DNA from: Paraferrimonas sedimenticola
GTDB taxonomy: Bacteria > Pseudomonadota > Gammaproteobacteria > Enterobacterales > Shewanellaceae
Direction of reading: 5' to 3'
Assembly: GCF_002282855.1 (NCBI RefSeq)
Contig: NZ_NRIR01000004.1
Location: 279,254 to 343,253 of the forward strand
Length of the DNA: 64,000 nucleotides
A program made the position numbers and the translations under genes. The notes under the pieces were generated by a model. It saw only the letters and a program-made list of their open reading frames with translations, was not told the DNA's origin and did not search any database. Numbering within the stretch: the first letter of the stretch is position 1; every line of letters starts with the position of its first letter. Below are positions 1 to 12,401 of the stretch, piece by piece.

Positions 1-555
1 CTTGGCATAGATGGCGCTGGGAGCACTAGTGCTAAAGGCTTGCTTGGCTCGACTGCCAGCATCGTTGGCACTTCTCAACCAACGCCGCTTGGCGAGATCT
101 ACTCGCGCTTGTTGGCGCACGCTCAAGGCATTCAAGGTGCCATCCTTGCGCTGATTGAGCTGGTGAACCAGAGCGGTCGCTCTTGCGACTAACGCCTCAT
201 CTTGGCTAGTGACCCAAATGCCGGCGAGCTTTTTGCTGCGACACCAATAGGCCAGTTCGTCGATGCCAATAAACTCGTGAGCGTTGAGTAGCAACCAAGG
301 CCCATCGAATCGACGTTGGGCGGGCTTCACGCCATCAATAGCATCACTTTTGCACACACTGGCGCACACACCACAGTTGATGCAGCGCTCTGGATTGACC
401 GCAGCGTCGCTGATCGCGGCGGTTGGGCAGGCCATCTCGCAAGCACGACATTCAACCGAGCGAAAACGAGTGTTAGCGCATCGCTCAAGGTTGAGCTTAG
501 CCACATTCGTTTCAGCGGTCTCGGTTGCCATCAAGCTTGCGAATAAACCTACCAT
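1..555 (-). CDS. 4Fe-4S ferredoxin-domain protein of the DMSO-reductase-type operon (3' end outside window)
   Basis: I read 185 codons without a stop from the ATG at 555 to the window edge, so the C-terminus is missing. The N-terminal third carries two iron-sulfur motifs. The first is C-x10-C-x2-C-x3-CP (CRACEMACP), with an unusually long gap after the first Cys, and the second is the regular C-x2-C-x2-C-x3-C (CINCGVCASVC). The rest resembles nothing I can name, and is rich in Ala, Arg and Gln near the cut. It starts 6 bp after the four-cluster subunit gene, so it is the third gene of the operon. In this position one expects a membrane anchor or Tat chaperone; a ferredoxin suggests an alternative electron-entry subunit (inference). 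A second in-frame ATG at 531 gives a shorter form. Confidence 0.7.
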   Translation of the reverse strand, partial: MVGLFASLMATETAETNVAKLNLERCANTRFRSVECRACEMACPTAAISDAAVNPERCINCGVCASVCKSDAIDGVKPAQRRFDGPWLLLNAHEFIGIDELAYWCRSKKLAGIWVTSQDEALVARATALVHQLNQRKDGTLNALSVRQQARVDLAKRRWLRSANDAGSRAKQAFSTSAPSAIYAK

Positions 556-561
556 CAGCGC

Positions 562-1236
562 TTAGCCTTTCACCAGTTGGGCGTGCTCAGGCTTTTTGAG
601 CGCACCGCGATTGGGCTTAATCACCAGATTCGGACGTGTCATTTTGGCAGTTGGCAGCCCATTGACTTCGGCCAGCTCGCCGTATTTCTTACGCAGTTGC
701 GAAATCGGCCCAAACTCGATGGCGTGCAGTGGACAGGACTTCACACAAACCGGTTGCTGCCCTTGGGCTAAGCGGTCGATACAAAAATCGCATTTATCCG
801 CTTTGCCGGTTTTCGGGTTCATCTGCGGCGCTTTGTAAGGACAAGATTTCGCACAGTTACCGCAACCAATGCAGGTATCGGTGTTGATGCGCACAATCCC
901 ATCGCCCTCGCGTTTGTGGATGGCGTCGGTAGGACAGCGGCGCATGCACATAGGCTTGTCGCAGTGGTTACAAGCGATGGATACTGTGTAGGCAAATACG
1001 CTGTTTGTGAAACCGCCTGCTTCGGTCATTTCAAAACCGCCACCGGCTTTCTCGTAAACTCGGCGAAAACGCTGGCCCACATCCAATTGCTTGTTGTCCT
1101 GACAAGAGACTTGGCAGGCCTTACAGCCAGAGCAAATCGACGAGTCGATATAGAAACCTAGCTGCTCATCGCTCACCGCATCGTATTCGACAAACGGGAT
1201 AGCCTCGCCTGCGGCAAAAGTTGATTGTTGGCTCAT
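562..1236 (-). CDS. dmsB: DmsB-type four-cluster ferredoxin subunit of a molybdopterin oxidoreductase
   Basis: Electron-transfer subunit that passes electrons to the molybdopterin subunit encoded just upstream. The 224-residue length fits the DmsB family. The start region 'GFYIDSSICSGCKACQVSC' is typical of DmsB, and three more Cys groups follow (CNHCDKPMCMRRCP, CIGCGNCAKSCPYKAP, CDFCIDRLAQGQQPVCVKSCP), which together would bind four [4Fe-4S] clusters. There is no signal peptide, as expected for a subunit exported with its Tat-bearing partner. Its ATG overlaps the end of the upstream catalytic gene by 4 bp, indicating translational coupling. The substrate (DMSO, TMAO, sulfur compound or other) cannot be read from this subunit, so the symbol marks family membership. 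Confidence 0.85.
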   Translation of the reverse strand: MSQQSTFAAGEAIPFVEYDAVSDEQLGFYIDSSICSGCKACQVSCQDNKQLDVGQRFRRVYEKAGGGFEMTEAGGFTNSVFAYTVSIACNHCDKPMCMRRCPTDAIHKREGDGIVRINTDTCIGCGNCAKSCPYKAPQMNPKTGKADKCDFCIDRLAQGQQPVCVKSCPLHAIEFGPISQLRKKYGELAEVNGLPTAKMTRPNLVIKPNRGALKKPEHAQLVKG

Positions 1237-3608
1237 GCGACACTTACCTCCACTAGCATAGTCTTGTTGGCATTCCCCTTACCGATGGGCGACTGTAGGT
1301 CGCTCGACAGGGTATTGGCACAACCGCCTTTATCCACACCGTTTTTATCCAGCTGACGCCAAGCACCGTTGGCCAGGCCTACGGTCCCAGGAATGATTCT
1401 TGGGGTTACCTTAGCCGGGATTTCAATCACGCCACGGCCGTTAATCACACGCACACTTTGGTCGTCTTTAATGCCTCGCGCTTGCGCATCGATAGGATTA
1501 ATCCAAAGCTCTTGGCGCTTCACTTCTTGCATCCAAGGGTTGTTGTACATGGTGGAATTGGCGCGGTTGGCCGGCTTCCAAGTAATCAACTGGAGTGGAT
1601 ACTCCTTGCTCAAGGACTTATCGGCAAAGCTCTCAGGCGACGGTTGGTAGTGTGACAACGCTGGGATCGCTGGGTCTTGCATGTCGTACAAGGCCTTAGA
1701 GAAAATCTCGATCTTGCCGCTTTCGGTTAAGAAAGGCTGATTGTCGTGATCGTCAATGTTGGGCTGATAGGCCACCGTTTTCACACCACTTTTAAACAAG
1801 TGAGTGCGTTTTTTCAGCATGCCATCCCAGTTGGGTAGATTCTCATCGGGATAGGTCTCTTGCATCATGGTCCAGCATTTTTTAACCCAACCGTGCTCAT
1901 CCAAACCTTCACCAAACTGCTTTTCAACGCCAAGCTTGCGCGCCACATCGAGCAGCCAGTCGTAGTCTGAACGACGCTCAAACTCAGGCTTCAACAAAGG
2001 CTCAGACACGCGCACATAGTCGCCAAAGCCCCAGGCAAAACCAAAGTTCCAACGCTCAGCGAATGAGGTTTCCGGAAGCAAAATATCCGCGTATTTGGCA
2101 CTTGGGGTCATGTACAAATCACTGACCACAATCAGCTCGCACTTAGACTCGTCTTCGAGAATTTTGGCGGCTTTATTGATATTTTGGTTTTGGTTCACCA
2201 AGTAGTTTGAACCTAGGCACATCACCATTTTCACCGGCGCGTCGAGCTTCTCTGCCCCTTGCAAGCCGTTATGCGGCCCAACTGACTGATAGTCGGCAAT
2301 CGCCTGGTTCAGTTGGGTAAAGGAAATCTCGTGACCTACTGGGTTTTCAAAGTTGTCAGGGTGTACCGGGAAGCGCAGGTAGGCAGGCGCGTTCCAAGCA
2401 CCGGCCGAGCCGCCGCTAACGCCAACATTACCTGTGATAACAGGTAACCAAGCAGTTGAGCGAGTCATGTGTTCACCACGGTAATGGCGCGAAGGGCCCC
2501 AGCCCATCAATAAAGCTGCAGGCTTAGCCTTGGCGTACTCGCGGGCCAAACGGCGAATGGTGGCAGCAGGCACGCCAGTGATAGGCTCGGCCCACTCAGG
2601 GGTTTTCTTTACGCCACCCTTATCGCCGTTGAGGTAGGCCAACATCGACTCGCCTTTAGGAACGCCGTCTGGCAATGACGCCTCGCTCACTCCCACACTG
2701 TACTTGTCGATAAAGCTCTGGTTTTGCAGACCTTCCTCAAAAATCACATAGGCCATCGCTTCAACCAGAGCGCTGTCGGAGGTTGGCTTGAGGGGGATCC
2801 ACTCATCGGCATAGGCCGCCACCGAATCGCTAAAGCGCGGGTCGATGACTATGATACGCTTGCCCGCACGCTTGAGCTCTTGGAAAAAGTGATTGGAGTT
2901 GCCAAACACGGTTTCAGCGGGATTGTGACCCCACAAAATGATCAGTTCTGAGTCGCGCAGTGTCTCTAGCGAGCTGCCCGCCAGCGGGTTTTCACCATAG
3001 GTGAAAATGGTACCTATCATGGCGTTTACCGTTGACGGGTTACCGTGGGCATGCAAAAAACCACCGGTTAAATTGAACAAACGCTTGGCAAACTCAACGC
3101 CATTAAGCGCACCGGTTACTGCACCTGTGCCTTCGATGATGTGGCGACTGCTAGGACCGTATTGTTCGGCTAGACGCTTGCTCTCACTGGCGATGATGCT
3201 GGTCGCTTCGTCCCAGCTAATGCGCTCAAACTTGCCTTCACCACGCTTGCCTACGCGCTTCATTGGGTATTTCAAGCGGTCGGGATGATTGACAAAACGG
3301 CGGTAGCCGCGACCGCGCACACAGGCACGCATCAGTGGCATATCATCGTCTACCGCTTCATCGTTAATGGTGCTGATACGCACCAGTTGGTTGCCGCGCA
3401 CGTGGGCGCGAATATCGCATTTGCCACCACAGTCAAAAGTGCTGCAGGTATGCACTATTCGCTCGTCTTGCGCTAACGGGATTTGACCATCCGCCTTCGG
3501 CGCAGCTTTCACTTGTTGCGCGCTGATAAAGGGAATGCTCGCCGCGAGCGTTCCGCTAGCTTTCATAAACTGTCGACGGGATGCATCTTTAGGTTGTTCA
3601 ATGCTCAT
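1233..3608 (-). CDS. dmsA: DmsA/YnfE-family molybdopterin oxidoreductase catalytic subunit, Tat-exported
   Basis: Catalytic subunit of a periplasmic Mo-bisMGD respiratory reductase. The ATG at 3608 follows a GAGG Shine-Dalgarno and gives about 791 residues; an upstream in-frame start would bury the Tat signal. The twin-arginine motif SRRQFMKASG and a hydrophobic stretch lie at residues 10-30. A Cys cluster (CSTFDCGGKC, then RACVRGRGYRRF) should hold the FS0 [4Fe-4S] cluster. The segment DRLKYPMKRVGKRGEG matches the DmsA family closely. GNPSTVN is where the Mo-ligating Ser of DmsA-type enzymes is expected (inference). The C-terminal molydopterin-binding domain contains ANGAWRQ. It is first in the operon and divergent from an AraC regulator. 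The exact substrate is not determined. Confidence 0.85.
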   Translation of the reverse strand: MSIEQPKDASRRQFMKASGTLAASIPFISAQQVKAAPKADGQIPLAQDERIVHTCSTFDCGGKCDIRAHVRGNQLVRISTINDEAVDDDMPLMRACVRGRGYRRFVNHPDRLKYPMKRVGKRGEGKFERISWDEATSIIASESKRLAEQYGPSSRHIIEGTGAVTGALNGVEFAKRLFNLTGGFLHAHGNPSTVNAMIGTIFTYGENPLAGSSLETLRDSELIILWGHNPAETVFGNSNHFFQELKRAGKRIIVIDPRFSDSVAAYADEWIPLKPTSDSALVEAMAYVIFEEGLQNQSFIDKYSVGVSEASLPDGVPKGESMLAYLNGDKGGVKKTPEWAEPITGVPAATIRRLAREYAKAKPAALLMGWGPSRHYRGEHMTRSTAWLPVITGNVGVSGGSAGAWNAPAYLRFPVHPDNFENPVGHEISFTQLNQAIADYQSVGPHNGLQGAEKLDAPVKMVMCLGSNYLVNQNQNINKAAKILEDESKCELIVVSDLYMTPSAKYADILLPETSFAERWNFGFAWGFGDYVRVSEPLLKPEFERRSDYDWLLDVARKLGVEKQFGEGLDEHGWVKKCWTMMQETYPDENLPNWDGMLKKRTHLFKSGVKTVAYQPNIDDHDNQPFLTESGKIEIFSKALYDMQDPAIPALSHYQPSPESFADKSLSKEYPLQLITWKPANRANSTMYNNPWMQEVKRQELWINPIDAQARGIKDDQSVRVINGRGVIEIPAKVTPRIIPGTVGLANGAWRQLDKNGVDKGGCANTLSSDLQSPIGKGNANKTMLVEVSVA

Positions 3609-3786
3609 AAAAGACCTCGTGGTTGGCCTGTTTAAACTCAAGTAAGAAAACGCTGCTGGTGCGCAAACCCGAGCTATCACAAAATTTGAGCAAACTATAT
3701 CAGCTTCCGTTAAACTAGGTTTTCCTAAAAATAATCATTTACAGTCAGCGAATAGACTGTGCTTAATTTTGAAATAGGTGTGTAAT

Positions 3787-4803
3787 ATGCAGAGGCCTTT
3801 GGGGTTAGTTCGCAGTAAAGGGCTATATCGAATCACTCGGGTATACTCCGAACTCGGCGGCGACGCCCAGGCACTTTTAAAGCGACATTCGCTAACGGAA
3901 CAGGAACTTAGAGAGCCCGCCTTCCAAATGCGCTTCGACCAATACGATGCGTTTATCGACGACCTGCTAGACAGCTGCCCGCAAGGCGAGCTGGTAACCA
4001 AATTTACCCAGCATTACCACTTAAGCGACGAGGGTGCCTTGGGATGTGCAATCATGTACTGTCGCGATCTTCACCAGATGTTGAGCACCATGGCGAGCTA
4101 CATGTCGGTGACTGGGCCAACCATAGGCCGCTTTACCACTGGCGCCAGTTGCCATTTTGAAATGGTGGTAACCGACGCTCGCGCTCAAAGTAATGTGATT
4201 GAATTCGAAGTACTGGTCGTCACCTGTGTACTGCATAATTTCGCTAATGTGCGTTGGGGGCGAGATATGCCATGGTTTAGCCGAATCGAGCTGAGTTTTG
4301 ATGAGCCCGAACGCGCCAAACACTATCAAGAGCACTTTCAGTGCCCAATCCACTACGGGCAAAGCGCCAATCGATTTGTGTTTAATAGCCAGCTACTGCA
4401 TCTGGCATTTATGGGACACAATTATGAGTTGTACAGTGTGGCAGAGCAGCAATGTCGTCGACAGCTCGAAGCGATTAGCGAACTCACAGACACCAAACGC
4501 GAAGTGGTGAGACTGTTATCCACCACCAGTGGTGCCCTGCCGAGCTTTGAAAGGATCGCCAGTCTGTTCAACTTAAGCCCATCGACCTTGCGTCGTCGAC
4601 TGCAAGCCGAAGGCGTCAATTACAAGCAATTGCTGCGAAAATATCGCATTGAACGCGCCGCTGACCTACTGCTGCACACCGAACTTAACGTGCAGCAAAT
4701 CAGCGATATGGTGGGTTATCAAAACCCCACCAATTTCACTCGCGCGTTTAAATTAGAGCTCGGCGTGCTGCCCAAAGTGTATCGACAGCAGCATACTAGT
4801 TAG
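3787..4803 (+). CDS. AraC-family transcriptional regulator with N-terminal Arabinose_bd-type domain
   Basis: DNA-binding regulator of about 338 residues. The N-terminal 200 residues resemble the ligand/oligomerisation domain of the OruR/ArgR-like AraC subgroup. The C-terminal ~95 residues hold two helix-turn-helices: SFERIASLFNLSPSTLRRRLQ and the conserved second one with AADLLLHT, ISDMVGYQNPTNFTRAFK. The ATG at 3787 is preferred over a GTG three codons upstream because AGG lies about 8 nt before it. It is divergent from the DmsA-type operon with a 178-bp shared intergenic region, so control of that operon or itself is likely (inference). Its stop overlaps the stop of thiH by 4 bp on the other strand. 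Confidence 0.88.
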   Translation: MQRPLGLVRSKGLYRITRVYSELGGDAQALLKRHSLTEQELREPAFQMRFDQYDAFIDDLLDSCPQGELVTKFTQHYHLSDEGALGCAIMYCRDLHQMLSTMASYMSVTGPTIGRFTTGASCHFEMVVTDARAQSNVIEFEVLVVTCVLHNFANVRWGRDMPWFSRIELSFDEPERAKHYQEHFQCPIHYGQSANRFVFNSQLLHLAFMGHNYELYSVAEQQCRRQLEAISELTDTKREVVRLLSTTSGALPSFERIASLFNLSPSTLRRRLQAEGVNYKQLLRKYRIERAADLLLHTELNVQQISDMVGYQNPTNFTRAFKLELGVLPKVYRQQHTS

Positions 4804-5915
4804 CCCAAAAAGCAGTTATCCCAGTCTTTCCAAACCGGCTGATAACCACCGACTTGCAAAGCTTTGGCAATCGCTTGGGGGTGGCGCTCATCAGAGATAG
4901 AGAACTGCTCTAGTGCCTGCTCGGTGGCATCCGAGTAACCGCCGGGCTGAGTGCGCGAATAGGCGCTCATGCTGGTTACGCCAAGCGGGTACACAGCATC
5001 GCGAAACGCTGCCGATTCACGAGTCGACAGGCTCAGCTCCACATCCGGGTTTAACAGGCGATAGGCGCAGATTAGCTGCACTAACTGCTTATCCGTCATA
5101 ACGGTTTTTGGCTGAAAGCTGCCCTCACAGGGGCGCAATCGCGGGAAGGAAATAGAGAACTTACTTTGCCAGTAGTGCTTTTCCAGATAACTCAGGTGCG
5201 CTGCCACATGCCAGCAATCCACGCGCCAGTCATCTAATCCGATTAAGGCACCAATGCCAATCTTGCGTACGCCAGCGGCACCGACGCGCTCAGGCGTTGA
5301 TAGGCGATAATCAAAGTCGCTTTTTGAGCCTTTTAAATGCACCTCGGCATAACGTCGACGGTTGTAGGTTTCTTGGTACACCAACAAGGCGTCTAATCCC
5401 ATTTCAATCAGCTCAGCGTAGTCTTGCTGACTCATGGGCTGCACTTCCATGGAGATGTGGGAGAACTTGGCTTTCACTCGCGGTAGCGCCTCGCGAAAGT
5501 ACTCCATCCCCACTTTGCGGTCTGACTCGCCGGTCACCAGCAAAATGTGCTCAAAGCCTAGGCTTTTAAGCGCATCAAGCTCGGCGTCTAACTGCTCCAT
5601 GGTCAGTGTGGTGCGACGGATTTTATGCTCCATGGAAAAGCCGCAATAACTGCACACGTTGGAGCACAAATTCGACAGATACAAGGGCACATACAGCTGC
5701 ATGGTCTTGCCAAAGCGCTGCAGTGTCAGGCGTTGACTCAGTTGCGCCATGGCTTCGACATGACGCTCGGCCGCTGGGGATATCAGAGCTTTAAAGTCTT
5801 CCAGATCGCGCTTGGGCTTGGCCAGCGCACGACGAACATCCGCATCGGTTTTACTGTTAATTTGTAGCGACAACGCGCTCCAATCCAGCCCTCGTATTTG
5901 CTCGGCAAATCTCAT
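4800..5915 (-). CDS. thiH: 2-iminoacetate synthase ThiH
   Basis: Radical SAM enzyme that cleaves tyrosine to dehydroglycine (2-iminoacetate) and p-cresol for thiazole formation in thiamine synthesis. The 371-residue length fits the family. The radical SAM motif is CSNVCSYCGF (C-x3-C-x2-C) near residue 95, followed by the ThiH-typical LVTGESDRKVGMEYF and the C-terminal LSLSTRESAAFRD. It is last in the thiC-DE-F-S-G-H operon, 17 bp after thiG. This is the tyrosine-dependent, anaerobe-compatible route rather than the ThiO glycine oxidase route; no thiO is seen here. Confidence 0.96.
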   Translation of the reverse strand: MRFAEQIRGLDWSALSLQINSKTDADVRRALAKPKRDLEDFKALISPAAERHVEAMAQLSQRLTLQRFGKTMQLYVPLYLSNLCSNVCSYCGFSMEHKIRRTTLTMEQLDAELDALKSLGFEHILLVTGESDRKVGMEYFREALPRVKAKFSHISMEVQPMSQQDYAELIEMGLDALLVYQETYNRRRYAEVHLKGSKSDFDYRLSTPERVGAAGVRKIGIGALIGLDDWRVDCWHVAAHLSYLEKHYWQSKFSISFPRLRPCEGSFQPKTVMTDKQLVQLICAYRLLNPDVELSLSTRESAAFRDAVYPLGVTSMSAYSRTQPGGYSDATEQALEQFSISDERHPQAIAKALQVGGYQPVWKDWDNCFLG

Positions 5916-5932
5916 TCTTCATAACCCATGGC

Positions 5933-6694
5933 TTAGTCCAAAAATCCGGTCAGTGGTGAGGTCGCCGAGGCTTGGTTGCTCACCGCGCCAAGCCCCGCCA
6001 GATAAGCTGCACGACCGGCATCCACCGCCATCGCAAAAGCTTTTGCCATGGCCACTGGGTCTTGCGCTACCGCAATCGCGGTATTCACCAGTACCGCATC
6101 GGCACCGAGCTCCATCGCCAGTGAGGCGTCACTGGGTGCACCAATACCTGCGTCCACCACCACTGGCACATTCGACTGTTCAACGATAATGCGAATAAAC
6201 TCTTGGGTTAATAGCCCCTGGTTAGAGCCAATTGGCGCACCTAGAGGCATTACCGCCGCACAGCCTACCTCTTCTAGACGCTTGGCCAATACAGGGTCAG
6301 CGTGCATATACGGCAGCACGATAAAGCCTTCTTCTACCAGCGCTTCGGCGGCTTTTAGAGTCTCGATGGGGTCCGGCATTAAATAGCGAGGGTCGGGGTG
6401 AATTTCCAGCTTGAGCCAGCGAGTACCTAGCGCTTCGCGAGCTAAGCGCGCGGCAAAAATGGCCTCTTCGGCGTCTCGAGCGCCTGAAGTGTTGGGCAGC
6501 AACTTAGCCCCCATATCCAGTAGAGGCTTCACTATGTCATCGGTTTGGTTAGCCAGGTCCACGCGCTTCATCGCCATGGTTACTAGCTGGCTTCCCGAGG
6601 CCTTAAGCGAGTCTTGCATCAGTTGGCCGTTGGCGAATTTGCCTGTGCCTGTGAACAGGCGAGAATCAAACTGAGTATCAGCAATCGTAAGCAC
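5933..6694 (-). CDS. thiG: Thiazole synthase ThiG
   Basis: Condenses 1-deoxy-D-xylulose 5-phosphate, dehydroglycine and ThiS-thiocarboxylate into the thiazole phosphate carboxylate. The 253-residue TIM barrel shows the typical family start ([15 protein letters not shown]), the [16 protein letters not shown] strand with the candidate Schiff-base lysine, [12 protein letters not shown], and the phosphate-binding [11 protein letters not shown] and [12 protein letters not shown] segments. It starts 2 bp after thiS stops, so the two are tightly coupled. Nothing unusual. Confidence 0.97.
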   Translation of the reverse strand: MLTIADTQFDSRLFTGTGKFANGQLMQDSLKASGSQLVTMAMKRVDLANQTDDIVKPLLDMGAKLLPNTSGARDAEEAIFAARLAREALGTRWLKLEIHPDPRYLMPDPIETLKAAEALVEEGFIVLPYMHADPVLAKRLEEVGCAAVMPLGAPIGSNQGLLTQEFIRIIVEQSNVPVVVDAGIGAPSDASLAMELGADAVLVNTAIAVAQDPVAMAKAFAMAVDAGRAAYLAGLGAVSNQASATSPLTGFLD

Positions 6695-6696
6695 GC

Positions 6697-6909
6697 TTAA
6701 CCTCCGGCAATGGCGTGAAAAACTTGGATATTGGCATTGGGCTCAATTGCCTGTTGCCACTGGCTCTTTGGCACAATTTGTTGGTTCACTGAGACAGCTA
6801 GCTGCTCTAACGGGCGCTCAAGCAGCGCCAGTGCTTGGGCTAAAGTCGAGCCTTCGGCTACTTGGTGTTGCTGGCCGTTTAAGGTGATGGTTAGAGTCGG
6901 AGTTGTCAT
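6697..6909 (-). CDS. thiS: Sulfur-carrier protein ThiS
   Basis: Ubiquitin-like sulfur carrier of 70 residues; its C-terminal thiocarboxylate donates sulfur to ThiG. It ends in the required Gly-Gly (AIAGG). The start is set at the ATG at 6909, with GGAGAA about 9 nt upstream and a normal beta-grasp N-terminus (TLTITLNGQ). An upstream in-frame start would add 28 residues overlapping thiF and is unlikely. The gene sits between thiF, whose product adenylates it, and thiG, which uses it. Confidence 0.95.
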   Translation of the reverse strand: MTTPTLTITLNGQQHQVAEGSTLAQALALLERPLEQLAVSVNQQIVPKSQWQQAIEPNANIQVFHAIAGG

Positions 6910-6914
6910 GTTAG

Positions 6915-7678
6915 TTATTTCTCCTGTGTATTCGCCAAACACTTGCTGCAATTGGGGCAATCGGGGTTTGGCTGAATTTGGGCGTGCATCCAATTAGCAC
7001 TGCGCCCGTCAAAATGGCTAAAGCGGCTGATGGCATCGGATTGTATGCCAGTCAACAGCTTGACCGCTTCTAGGGCCTGCATAGTGCCTATCATGCCCAC
7101 TAAAGGCCCCAGAATGCCGGCGTTGGAACAGTTAAGCCTTGGCTCTTTGGCATTGGGAAATAGGCACTGATAACAAGGGCTCTCAGCGTTTCTAAAATCA
7201 AAGGCCATTAGCTGGCCGTCAAACGCCACCGCCGCACCGCTAATTAGTGGCGTTCGTTGGCGTTGGCACTCGGCGTTGACCGCATAGCGAGTGGCTAGGT
7301 TGTCGGAGCAATCCAGTACTAGGTCCGCGTGCCTTATGGCTTGAGCCAGTGACTCGCCTTGCAAGCGCTCGATGTACTCGCTGATTTGCAGCTCTGAATT
7401 CATCTCGCGCAGGCGTTGAGCGGCGGCTTCGACCTTGCCAAGTCCCACCACAGACTCATCAAACAGGACTTGGCGCTGCAGGTTAGACGATTCCACCGAG
7501 TCGTCATCGGCCAGTAGCAAATGGCCAACCCCGGCAGCGGCCAGGTACTGAGCAGCCGGGTTGCCCAGGCCACCCATGCCCACCAATAGCACCGACGACT
7601 GAGACAGGGCTAACTGCCCTGCCTCGCCAATTTCGCCCAGTAGGATATGGCGCGAGTAGCGCATGAAGTTGGCGTCGC

Positions 7679-7694
<16 letters not shown>
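6915..7694 (-). CDS. thiF: ThiS adenylyltransferase ThiF
   Basis: E1-like enzyme that adenylates the ThiS C-terminus before sulfur transfer. The 259-residue protein shows the nucleotide-binding [19 protein letters not shown], the acidic switch [13 protein letters not shown], the family [14 protein letters not shown], and two zinc Cys pairs (CYQC near residue 170 and CPNC near the C-terminus). Its first 16 bp overlap the 3' end of thiDE, where the repeat-encoded tail of that gene runs into it. The ThiF reading itself looks intact. Confidence 0.95.
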
Positions 7695-11370
<3,676 letters not shown>

Positions 11371-11406
11371 TTATTTCAATGCGGTTTTCAGGCAGGTGAT
11401 ACTGTG

Positions 11407-11504
11407 CTTGTTCCCTTGCGCGAGGATTACCTCGATCAGGTTCAACGGATCCCGCCTAAGCGGTCTCAGCCAAGTACTGCAATGCAGCCTAGCTCTCCGA
11501 CAAG
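11407..11504 (-). promoter_or_regulatory. TPP riboswitch (THI element) controlling thiC-thiDE-thiF-thiS-thiG-thiH
   Basis: Read on the minus strand, the conserved parts appear in order: CTTGT of P1, GGCTGAGACC with GCTTAGGCGG, the invariant TTGAACCTGATC, GAGGTAAT, and closing ACAAG of P1. This is the thiamine pyrophosphate aptamer. About 105 bp separate it from the thiC start; that stretch contains a small hairpin (11370-11390, ACCGC/GCGGT) with no T-run, so control may act on translation (inference). Confidence 0.95.
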
Positions 11505-11564
11505 TGCGAGCAGTATAACTAGCTTGTTCAAAAGAGAAAAGAAAAGTCGACTAGTTCAAATGGG

Positions 11565-12182
11565 TTAGCTAACGCCGCGCTTAATCACCTCAATGATTTG
11601 CGCAGCCACCGAAATGTTGTGTTCAACCCCAGCATCCGAACTTGGTGCCTGGCTTCCCAAATAGGCGTGCACGCTCAAAGTGGAGTTAACCAGTAAGTAG
11701 GCAGCAAGTTTGGACTCTACCTTGCACCGAGCACGCCCCTGTTCAATGGCTTTGCTCAAACAGCTTTCAATACGCCTGATGAGATCCGCTTCCACCGCCC
11801 GCTGCACTCGACCAAGCTCAGTTTCATTGGTTTCGTTGCGCACCTTATCGAGAAAGCGACACTCCAGTGGCCGTTCCAATTCAAAGCGATAAGACTCGCG
11901 AGTCAGGGCCAGATAGTTATCAAAAAATTCGCCCTCTTCGCGCTCGAGATAGTCATGCATCATGGCTTGGCGTGCACCGCTCACCTTGTCAATCAAATAG
12001 AAGTAGAGGTCTTTTTTGTTCTCGAAGTAGTGATACACATTACTTTTGGCAATCCCAAGAGCTTTGGCAATCTGCACAATGGACGCTAGGTCGTAGCTTT
12101 GACTACCAAACTCCTCAAGCGCCACATCGATAAATTGGTTTTGTCTTTGTGGGGATAAATTAAAAAAGCGCGCCTTTGGCAT
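11565..12182 (-). CDS. TetR/AcrR-family transcriptional regulator
   Basis: One-component repressor of 205 residues. The N-terminal ~60 residues carry the TetR helix-turn-helix (FIDVALEEFG, ASIVQIAKALGIAKSNVYHYFENKKDLYFYL). The remainder is the variable ligand-binding helical domain; the ligand cannot be deduced. It is divergent from an MFS efflux gene, and the 219-bp intergenic region contains two identical perfect inverted repeats close to the efflux gene, which are its likely operators. The usual model is repression of the pump until a drug-like ligand binds. Confidence 0.9.
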   Translation of the reverse strand: MPKARFFNLSPQRQNQFIDVALEEFGSQSYDLASIVQIAKALGIAKSNVYHYFENKKDLYFYLIDKVSGARQAMMHDYLEREEGEFFDNYLALTRESYRFELERPLECRFLDKVRNETNETELGRVQRAVEADLIRRIESCLSKAIEQGRARCKVESKLAAYLLVNSTLSVHAYLGSQAPSSDAGVEHNISVAAQIIEVIKRGVS

Positions 12183-12315
12183 TAGATAACTCGAGCCGAT
12201 GTTTGACCCTTTGTTTTTATCAAAACACCGGTATCACTTCAACGAGTTATAAACGTCTTTAAATCAATCGGTTGCTCTGGTGAAACAGCGCCTACCTTGA
12301 ACGTCTTTCAAGAAA

Positions 12316-12333
12316 AGTGACACCCCTGTCACT
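12316..12333. promoter_or_regulatory. Candidate TetR operator O1
   Basis: Perfect inverted repeat AGTGACA-CCCC-TGTCACT, 18 bp, centred about 77 bp before the MFS start. The identical sequence recurs 44 bp downstream. Two exact copies of an 18-bp palindrome between a TetR gene and its divergent pump strongly suggest operators; binding is inferred. Confidence 0.75.
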
Positions 12334-12359
12334 GTTGCGGATTTATTGCTAGGTTAAAA

Positions 12360-12377
12360 AGTGACACCCCTGTCACT
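12360..12377. promoter_or_regulatory. Candidate TetR operator O2
   Basis: Second exact copy of AGTGACA-CCCC-TGTCACT, ending 24 bp before the MFS ATG. The 44-bp start-to-start spacing is close to four helical turns, so dimers at both sites would lie on roughly the same DNA face. Confidence 0.75.
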
Positions 12378-12401
12378 TACGCGTCATACAGGCCAATAAC
12401 A

